Assembly: GCA_033813635.1 (NCBI GenBank)
Contig: JAPXRI010000029.1
Coordinates: forward strand, 1 to 37,139
From: JAPXRI01 sp033813635
GTDB lineage: Bacteria > Bacillota > Clostridia > Oscillospirales > QAMX01
Reading direction: 5' to 3'
Length of the DNA stretch: 37,139 bases
Of the stretch, positions 31,037 to 37,139 are shown piece after piece. The notes below the pieces were generated by a model that saw only the letters and a list, made by a program, of their open reading frames with translations, was not told where the DNA came from and did no database searches. The position numbers and the translations under genes are program-made. Positions within the stretch are counted from its first letter, which is position 1. Every line of letters begins with the position of its first letter.

Positions 31037-33499
31037 ATGGACAAAAGATTCACAAAACGCGCAAATGAGGCGATCAGCCTTGCATATAACTCAGCGGTCT
31101 CGCTCGGACACAACTACATCGGCAGCGAACATATCCTGCTGGGCCTTCTGAGGGAAAACGAGGGCGTGGCCGCGCGCGTGCTCGCGGAAGCCGGCGTCAC
31201 GGCGGAGGATGTGACCGCGCGCATCAAGGAGACAATCGGCGTGGGAGACCCCGGCGAGACACCCCAGGACCTGTCGCCGCGCTCGAAGCTGATTCTGAAA
31301 TTCGCCTCCGAGGAGGCCGTCCGCCTCGGGCACAACTACATCGGCACCGAGCACATCCTGCTCGGCATCATCAGAGAAGGGGACAATGTGGCCGCGCGGA
31401 TTCTCTACGAGATCGTCGGGGATCTGAGAAAGCTGATCTCTATGATCCTTAAGGCGATAGGCGAGGGCGGCAGCGACGGTCAGATGCCGGAGCCGGAGGT
31501 GTCCGGCGCCGCGGTATCGCCCCGCGGACCGGGCGGGGGCACGCAGAGGGCTTCGGAGCCGAAGCTTTTGAAGGAGTTCGGCAGAAACCTGAACGCGATG
31601 GCGGCGGACTCCAATCTCGACCCGGTCATCGGGAGGAACGAGGAGATTAACCGGGTCATCCAGATTCTGAGCCGCAGGACGAAGAACAACCCGGTGCTGA
31701 TAGGCGAGCCGGGCGTCGGTAAAACAGCCGTGGTCGAAGGCCTTGCCCAGAAGATCGTCTTGGGCGATATCCCGGAAAATCTGAAGAGCAAAAAGGTTTA
31801 CACCCTCGACCTGTCCGGCATTATCGCCGGCACGAAATACCGCGGCGAGTTTGAGGAGCGGATTAAAAACATCATCGACGAGGTCAAAAAGGCCGGAGAT
31901 ATCATACTGTTTATAGACGAGCTGCACACCCTGATCGGCGCCGGCGGCGCGGAGGGCGCGATCGACGCGGCGAATATCCTGAAGCCGGCCCTCGCCCGGG
32001 GCGAGCTCCAGGTGATAGGCGCCACCACCCTCGACGAGTACCGGAAGCATATCGAGAAAGACGCCGCCCTTGAGCGGCGGTTCCAGCCCGTCCAGGTCGG
32101 CGAGCCCAGCGAGGCTGACAGCATCCAGATTCTCAAAGGTCTCCGGGACCGGTACGAGGCACATCACAAGATAAAGATAAGCGACGAGGCGATCAATGCA
32201 GCGGTCAGGCTCTCCGCGCGGTATATCAACGACAGGTACCTGCCCGATAAGGCAATCGACCTGATGGACGAGGCCGCCGCCAAGGCCAGGCTGACGACGC
32301 TGACGCCGCCGCCGGATCTTAAGCAGCTGGAGGATGAGATCGCCCAGATCTCCGTGGAAAAGGAGGAAGCGATCCGAGCCCAGGACTTCGAGAAGGCCGC
32401 CGCGCTGCGCGACGAGGAGAACAGGAAAAAGGCCGAAATCGAGGCGCGGCGCTCGAACTGGCAGAATACGGCGGTTAAAACCCCGGACTCCATCGGCGCG
32501 GACGATATCGCCGCGATTGTGGCCTCCTGGACCGGCATCCCGGTCAAGAGCCTGACTGAGACGGAGACGGAGCGGCTTCTTAAAATGGAGGAGGTGCTGC
32601 ACCGCCGCGTCGTAGGCCAGAACGAGGCCGTCACCGCGGTGGCCAAAGCGATCAGGCGCGGCAGGGCCGGTCTCAAGGATCCGAAGCGCCCGATAGGCAC
32701 GTTCATTTTCCTCGGGCCCACCGGCGTCGGAAAGACGGAGCTCTGCAAAGCGCTGGCCGAGGCGCTGTTCGGCGACGAGAACGCTATGATCCGAGTCGAC
32801 ATGTCGGAGTACATGGAGAAGTACTCGGTAAGCCGTCTCGTGGGCTCGCCTCCGGGATATGTGGGCTATGAGGAGGGCGGACAGCTCACCGAGAAGGTGC
32901 GCAGAAAACCCTACAGCGTCGTGCTGTTCGACGAGCTTGAAAAAGCCCACCCGGATGTGTTCAACATCCTTCTGCAGATCATGGAGGACGGCATTCTGAC
33001 GGACGGCCAGGGCAGGCGGGTGGATTTCAAAAACACGATTATCGTGATGACCTCCAACGCCGGTGCGTCGAACATCACCAATAAAGGCAGCCTCGGCTTT
33101 ACCACCGCGGCGCAGACCGACGAGAACATGAAAAACGTGATCATGGATGAGCTTAAGCGCACCTTCAAGCCCGAGTTTCTGAACCGCGTTGACGATATCA
33201 TCATCTTCTCGAAGCTAAACGACGAGGACTTGAAAAAGATCGCCGCCAATATGCTTGAGACCGTCGCCAAGCGCGTCGCCGACCTGGGCGTAAAGCTCTC
33301 CTGGGACGATTCTGCGGTAGCGCTGCTCACCAAAGCGGGTTACGACCCGATGTACGGCGCCCGCCCGCTGCGCAGGGCGATACGCGCGAAGCTCGAGGAC
33401 CCGCTCTCTGAAAAACTGCTGGACAAGAGCGTGAAAAGCGGCGACGCGGTCGTCGCAAGCGCGGAAAACGACGAGATCGTGATAAAACCAAAGCGGTAG
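31037..33499 (+). CDS. clpC: ATP-dependent Clp protease unfoldase ClpC
   Basis: About 820 residues. Double N-domain repeats (RFTKRANEAISLAYNSAVSL and RSKLILKFASEEAVRLGHNY) are followed by AAA+ domain 1 with Walker A GEPGVGKT (223-230), a UVR/M-domain hairpin (about 400-470, RAQDFEKAAALRDEE) and AAA+ domain 2 with Walker A GPTGVGKT (560-567). It unfolds substrates for ClpP, chosen through McsB tags. ATG codons at 31034 and 31037 are both possible; AAAGGA fits the second. A strong terminator ends the operon. radA and disA, often next in Firmicutes, are absent here. Confidence 0.97.
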   Translation: MDKRFTKRANEAISLAYNSAVSLGHNYIGSEHILLGLLRENEGVAARVLAEAGVTAEDVTARIKETIGVGDPGETPQDLSPRSKLILKFASEEAVRLGHNYIGTEHILLGIIREGDNVAARILYEIVGDLRKLISMILKAIGEGGSDGQMPEPEVSGAAVSPRGPGGGTQRASEPKLLKEFGRNLNAMAADSNLDPVIGRNEEINRVIQILSRRTKNNPVLIGEPGVGKTAVVEGLAQKIVLGDIPENLKSKKVYTLDLSGIIAGTKYRGEFEERIKNIIDEVKKAGDIILFIDELHTLIGAGGAEGAIDAANILKPALARGELQVIGATTLDEYRKHIEKDAALERRFQPVQVGEPSEADSIQILKGLRDRYEAHHKIKISDEAINAAVRLSARYINDRYLPDKAIDLMDEAAAKARLTTLTPPPDLKQLEDEIAQISVEKEEAIRAQDFEKAAALRDEENRKKAEIEARRSNWQNTAVKTPDSIGADDIAAIVASWTGIPVKSLTETETERLLKMEEVLHRRVVGQNEAVTAVAKAIRRGRAGLKDPKRPIGTFIFLGPTGVGKTELCKALAEALFGDENAMIRVDMSEYMEKYSVSRLVGSPPGYVGYEEGGQLTEKVRRKPYSVVLFDELEKAHPDVFNILLQIMEDGILTDGQGRRVDFKNTIIVMTSNAGASNITNKGSLGFTTAAQTDENMKNVIMDELKRTFKPEFLNRVDDIIIFSKLNDEDLKKIAANMLETVAKRVADLGVKLSWDDSAVALLTKAGYDPMYGARPLRRAIRAKLEDPLSEKLLDKSVKSGDAVVASAENDEIVIKPKR

Positions 33500-33507
33500 T
33501 TGAATCC

Positions 33508-33554
33508 GAAAGCGTTTCAAAGGGACGGCAGGTTCTTTGAAACGCTTTCTTTTT
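33508..33554 (+). terminator. Terminator of the ctsR operon
   Basis: GAAAGCGTTTCAAAG (33508-33522) pairs perfectly with CTTTGAAACGCTTTC (33535-33549), followed by T5. Confidence 0.95.
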
Positions 33555-33566
33555 ACATACTTTCAC

Positions 33567-33595
33567 TTGATATTTTTCAATATTGCAAATATAAT
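33567..33595 (+). promoter_or_regulatory. Promoter of the membrane protein gene
   Basis: TTGATA (33567-33572), 17 bp, perfect TATAAT (33590-33595), about 50 bases before the start. Confidence 0.8.
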
Positions 33596-33643
33596 ATTAT
33601 TGAGGCGCGGCCGTTCGGAAAATGTCAAACCAGGGGGGTTCGT

Positions 33644-34156
33644 ATGAGTAAAAAGTTTGCGCTGCAGAGCCTTTTAAGTCTGATCGTCACGTTCTTCGGG
33701 TCCGTCGCATCCGGGTTCGCGGCGGTGTTCGTGCTGGGCACGCTTCTGATGTCCCTGATGCTGGACCTCAAAGACCAACAGGGCAAGGAGCATGTCCAGA
33801 ACCTGATGGAAATTGTCGGCTTTCTGATTCTCCTGCTGATTTTTACGCTCGTCGCCTATATCCGCGGAAAGCGCCGCACGAAGAAGGAAAAAATGGCTCC
33901 CCTGTTCTTTTTGAAATTTACGGCGGTGGCGATGGCGGCTTTCATCATTCCGGCGCTGATTCTGTTTGACCCCAAGGACCCCGGCGTCAACGAAAAGCTG
34001 CTGGCCGTATACTTTCCGTACCTGTTTCTCGAAAATACGCTGAAACTCACCCAGGCTTCGGTCTTCATCGCCGCCGTTTTGGCGGTAGCCGCCCAGGCTG
34101 GGGCGTACTGTTTCGGAAAGCGGGTATGGGAAAGGCGCATGGAAAAGGAGAGCTGA
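33644..34156 (+). CDS. Four-helix membrane protein of unknown function
   Basis: 170 residues. Hydrophobic helices at about 11-40, 54-74, 89-108 and 137-157, with basic loops (RGKRRTKKEK at 74-83) on the inside and a basic C-terminus. No motif or family is recognised. AGGGGGG precedes ATG 33644. It has its own promoter and is followed by the uppP promoter, so it is probably transcribed alone. Confidence 0.75.
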   Translation: MSKKFALQSLLSLIVTFFGSVASGFAAVFVLGTLLMSLMLDLKDQQGKEHVQNLMEIVGFLILLLIFTLVAYIRGKRRTKKEKMAPLFFLKFTAVAMAAFIIPALILFDPKDPGVNEKLLAVYFPYLFLENTLKLTQASVFIAAVLAVAAQAGAYCFGKRVWERRMEKES

Positions 34157-34205
34157 GCTTTCGAAGGCCTTTGCGGGGCGATTCTGGTCCCACCGCAAAA
34201 AGGGC

Positions 34206-34234
34206 TTTAAAAAAATCCCCCGGTGTGATATAAT
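34206..34234 (+). promoter_or_regulatory. Promoter of uppP (extended -10)
   Basis: TTTAAA (34206-34211), 17 bp, TGA-TATAAT with TATAAT at 34229-34234. The TGn before the -10 box compensates for the weak -35. The leader is about 115 bases. Confidence 0.65.
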
Positions 34235-34355
34235 AAATTAAGCATGACTGTGCTTTGGCTGTGACAAAATCCATCCGCGGCCGAAGATTTTACATATTTT
34301 CTTTTCTTCCGTTTACGGGGAAAAACGCAGAGAAAAGCGTAAAGGTGGGCTGCTT

Positions 34356-35168
34356 TTGACATACGCGTTGGCGCTGCTGTTCGGAGCCGTTCAGGGGCTG
34401 ACGGAGTTTTTGCCGGTATCCAGCTCCGGACATCTCGCGATTTTGTCGATGCTCGCGCTGGACGGCGAATCGGATCTTGTTTTTACGATTCTGCTCCATG
34501 TCGCCACATTTGCCGCCGTATGCGTCGCGTACAGACGCGACATATACGGGCTTTTGCGCGCATTTTTTTTGTTTGTCCCGGATAAAATCAAAAAACGCGA
34601 GACAAGCGCCTACACCCGGATGATCGGGATGATGATTATTTCGCTGCTGCCGCTTGTGGCGGTTATCCCGTTTAAAAGCAGGGTTGAAGAAGCCTTCGCA
34701 AGCCCCCTCTCTATCGGCGTATCCCTGCTCGTCACCGCCGTTTTGCTTTTTCTGTCTGACAGATTCAACAAAGGAGCCAAGACCTTTGAGACGATGACGG
34801 TAAAAGACGCGCTAATAATCGGCCTTTTTCAGCTGTGCGCGGTTCTGCCGGGCCTTTCCCGCTCGGGGACGACGCTGGCGGCGGCGCTGTTCTGCGGACT
34901 TGACCGCGAGAACGCCGTGAAATACTCGTTTATCCTCAGCCTGCCGACTATCGCGGCGGCCGCGGTGCTCGAGCTGTCGGGAGCTGTAAAAGAAGGGATA
35001 GATGCCGCCCTGATCGGCCCTTACGCGCTTGGCTGCGCCGTGGCGGCGGTTACCGGCTTTGCGGCGATCTTTACGGTCAGAATTATTTCCAAAAAGGGCA
35101 AGCTCCGTATTTTTTCATACTACACCGCGGCGCTGGGCGCGGGGCTTCTGCTGTCGCTGGTATTTTAA
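34356..35168 (+). CDS. uppP: Undecaprenyl-diphosphatase
   Basis: 270 residues, the usual length, with about eight membrane helices. It dephosphorylates undecaprenyl diphosphate to recycle the lipid carrier of wall synthesis, and extra copies give bacitracin tolerance. The two active-site motifs are GLTEFLPVSSSGH (14-26) and PGLSRSGTT (about 166-174). The start codon is TTG at 34356 after GGTGGG; the next methionine would delete the first motif. Confidence 0.96.
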   Translation: MTYALALLFGAVQGLTEFLPVSSSGHLAILSMLALDGESDLVFTILLHVATFAAVCVAYRRDIYGLLRAFFLFVPDKIKKRETSAYTRMIGMMIISLLPLVAVIPFKSRVEEAFASPLSIGVSLLVTAVLLFLSDRFNKGAKTFETMTVKDALIIGLFQLCAVLPGLSRSGTTLAAALFCGLDRENAVKYSFILSLPTIAAAAVLELSGAVKEGIDAALIGPYALGCAVAAVTGFAAIFTVRIISKKGKLRIFSYYTAALGAGLLLSLVF

Positions 35169-35231
35169 ATTCAACAACCAGTAATATCGTATAGAGTAGA
35201 GTATAAAAAGCGCGAAATGGGGTGAGAGGCG

Positions 35232-37139
35232 TTGCCAAGGTCTAAAAACTCGCGGTCCACCGGACGAACGGCCGTGAAATCGAAAGCGAACAGGGGAGTT
35301 CCGGAGCTATGGATTACCCTGATGCTGCTTCTCGCCGTGCTGATTATCATCGGCTTTTTCGTAAAGGACGCCGCCGTGCTCAAGCTGCTCAGCAACGGGA
35401 TATCCTATCTTCTCGGCGCGGGCTTTTTCGCCGTCCCCTTTGCGATGGTGGTTATCGCGGTTTATCTGATACTGTGCCTTAACCGGAAAAAGAACGTCAG
35501 ATGGATGGTTTCGGCCGCGCTAATCCCTTTTTTTACGGGTGCGGTCGGACATGTCTTCACCGCGGCGGAGCGCTACGGTACGGTCAAGCAGCTCTGTCTT
35601 GACGGCGCGAATTATAAAAGCGGCGGACTGCTGGCGGGCGGCGCGGCCGAGCTGCTGATAAAGGCCCTCTCCAAGCCGGGCGCGATAGTCGTGCTGTTCT
35701 TCCTCATCGCCCTGGATATAATCGTATTTTTCAACATATCGTTTTCGGACATTTTAGCGTCCCTCTCTGATAAAATCGAAAACACCCGGGAGCAGGCCGC
35801 CGCAAGGCGCGCGCTCGCCCGGGAGGAGCGGGATTATATGCTGGCCGAGCAGGAGCGGCTGAGCGCCTCCGCCCAGAGCGTCCCGAGTATTCCCGCCGCG
35901 CAGGGTGCTAAGCCGAATATCGACATCCCGCTCGAGACGAAGCGCCGGTCGATCGATATCCCGCTTGACGGGTATGTCTCCGCGCCGGTGGGCAAATTCC
36001 AGCCTCCGGTCCGTACGGAGAGGGAGGCCGCGAAGCCGGAGGATTTCGGCGCGCAGGCCGCAATCGCCAAACCCGAGGAGAAAAAACCGGAGAGGGAGCG
36101 GCCGAAGGTGACGATGACCCCCGAGGAGATCGACAGGGAGATCTCGAAGGTCGAAAAAGAGGCCTCCGCCCCGGTGGTGTCGGAATATAAGTTCCCCCCG
36201 ATCGGGCTTTTGAAAAAAGAGCCGCCGGCGAACCAGGAAAACGTCGAGGCGGAAATCAAAGCGAACGCGAATAAGCTTATTTCAACGCTGACAAGCTTTA
36301 ACATAGAGGCGTATATCGTCAACGTGACCCGCGGTCCCGCGGTCACGCGCTACGAGCTCAAGCTCGGCAGCGGCATAAAGACCTCGAGGCTAACCGCTCT
36401 CTCGGAGGACATCGCGCTGGCGCTGGGCGCGCAGTCAGTCCGGATAGCCAACATACCGGACAAGTCCGCGGTCGGCATCGAGGTTCCCAACAGGATTGTC
36501 AGCATCGTCCGCCTCCGGGACGTCATCGAATCCCGGGAGTTTGCCGAAAGCCGCTCGAAGGCGACGTTCGCGCTGGGCAAGGACATCGCCGGCAAGCCGG
36601 TGGTCAGCGATATCGCCCGCCTGCCCCATATGCTGGTGGGCGGGACGACGAACTCCGGCAAATCAGTCTGCATCAACAGTCTGCTAATCAGCCTGATCTA
36701 CAAGGCCAGGCCGGACGAGCTCAGGCTGATCCTGATCGACCCCAAGATGGTGGAGTTCATCTCGTACAACGGAATCCCTCACCTGCTTATCCCCGTGGTG
36801 ACCGACGCGAAAAAAGCCGCCGGCGCGCTGCAGTGGGCGGTGATGGAGATGATGCAGCGTTATAAGCGCTTCAACGAGCTCGGCGTCCGCAACTTCGACG
36901 ACTACAACGAAGAGGTGGAAAAACGGTCGTCGCTGCCGAAGTCCGACGACGAGGGCGAAGAGCAGCCCCTTGAGAAGATGGCGCGCATCGTCATCGTGAT
37001 AGACGAGCTGGCCGACCTGATGCTCGCGTCCCCGGCGGAGGTGGAGGAGTCAATCTGCCGCATCGCGCAGATGGCCCGCGCCGCCGGCATGCATCTGATC
37101 GTGGCGACCCAGAGGCCGTCGGCGGACATTATCACGGGC
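35232..37139 (+). CDS. DNA translocase FtsK/SpoIIIE (5' part, cut by window end)
   Basis: 636 codons are present and the frame runs past the window. Four N-terminal membrane helices lie at about 27-45, 52-75, 82-105 and 150-165. A charged Pro/Glu linker spans about 180-330. The motor then begins (YIVNVTRGPAVTRYELKLG) with Walker A GGTTNSGKS at 470-478 and Walker B IVIVIDELADLM. The C-terminal gamma DNA-reading domain is outside the window. It pumps DNA through a closing septum in division or sporulation. The start is taken as TTG 35232 after GTGAGAGG. Confidence 0.95.
   Translation, partial: MPRSKNSRSTGRTAVKSKANRGVPELWITLMLLLAVLIIIGFFVKDAAVLKLLSNGISYLLGAGFFAVPFAMVVIAVYLILCLNRKKNVRWMVSAALIPFFTGAVGHVFTAAERYGTVKQLCLDGANYKSGGLLAGGAAELLIKALSKPGAIVVLFFLIALDIIVFFNISFSDILASLSDKIENTREQAAARRALAREERDYMLAEQERLSASAQSVPSIPAAQGAKPNIDIPLETKRRSIDIPLDGYVSAPVGKFQPPVRTEREAAKPEDFGAQAAIAKPEEKKPERERPKVTMTPEEIDREISKVEKEASAPVVSEYKFPPIGLLKKEPPANQENVEAEIKANANKLISTLTSFNIEAYIVNVTRGPAVTRYELKLGSGIKTSRLTALSEDIALALGAQSVRIANIPDKSAVGIEVPNRIVSIVRLRDVIESREFAESRSKATFALGKDIAGKPVVSDIARLPHMLVGGTTNSGKSVCINSLLISLIYKARPDELRLILIDPKMVEFISYNGIPHLLIPVVTDAKKAAGALQWAVMEMMQRYKRFNELGVRNFDDYNEEVEKRSSLPKSDDEGEEQPLEKMARIVIVIDELADLMLASPAEVEESICRIAQMARAAGMHLIVATQRPSADIITG

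Noticed and set aside
31091..32950. A 619-codon open frame antisense to clpC
   Set aside because: It mirrors the codon pattern of clpC in GC-rich DNA, has no ribosome site, and reads as repetitive Arg/Val/Leu-rich sequence with no family.

Overview
The window is a chromosomal segment of a spore-forming, fairly GC-rich Firmicute, most likely a member of Clostridia (Oscillospirales/Christensenellales-like). This rests on a ctsR-mcsA-mcsB-clpC operon with a perfect CtsR box, a YtvI-like membrane protein, a 2[4Fe-4S] ferredoxin, PdxR/PdxS/PdxT, TTG and GTG starts, strong AGGAGG ribosome sites and consensus SigA promoters. The genus cannot be fixed from the sequence alone. I see no complete insertion sequence, prophage or CRISPR array.

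Layout. 1-2.2 kb: tRNA-Trp with a consensus promoter and terminator, a decayed gene-poor stretch, an Asp-box sialidase-like hydrolase with a long operator palindrome, and the stump of a GNAT acetyltransferase; this part looks less GC-rich than the rest. 2.2-6.1 kb: a TetR repressor divergent from a MACPF (perforin-like) lipoprotein whose consensus promoter is overlapped by a perfect palindrome, then an MFS transporter. 6.1-11.1 kb: an ABC-F ATPase behind a leader that looks like a ribosome-controlled attenuator, then the vitamin B6 locus pdxR / pdxS-pdxT. 11.1-13.5 kb: four tandem paralogous membrane-anchored proteins of about 180-190 residues. 13.7-18 kb: GH42 beta-galactosidase, deoC and an M32 carboxypeptidase. 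18-23 kb: HtrA protease, YtvI-like protein, homoserine dehydrogenase and a Gfo/Idh/MocA oxidoreductase. 23.1-24.7 kb: a fifth, distant relative of the tandem family, cotranscribed with an AT-rich V8-like secreted protease. 25-28.4 kb: a minus-strand group of ferredoxin, tRNA methyltransferase, RsmI, L,D-transpeptidase and transaldolase-like aldolase. 28.9-33.5 kb: the ctsR operon. 33.6-37.1 kb: a four-helix membrane protein, UppP, and the 5' part of an FtsK/SpoIIIE translocase that runs off the window.

How the parts work together. Much of the window is housekeeping: B6 synthesis, protein quality control, envelope precursor recycling, chromosome transport. The accessory content is directed outward: a perforin-like lipoprotein under a repressor, a family of surface-exposed Ig-like-sized proteins, a secreted protease, surface glycan hydrolases, and an antibiotic-type ABC-F with an inducible leader. 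The best candidates for something undescribed are the TetR-MACPF unit, the four-gene array with its fifth copy next to a protease, and the ABC-F leader peptide/attenuator.
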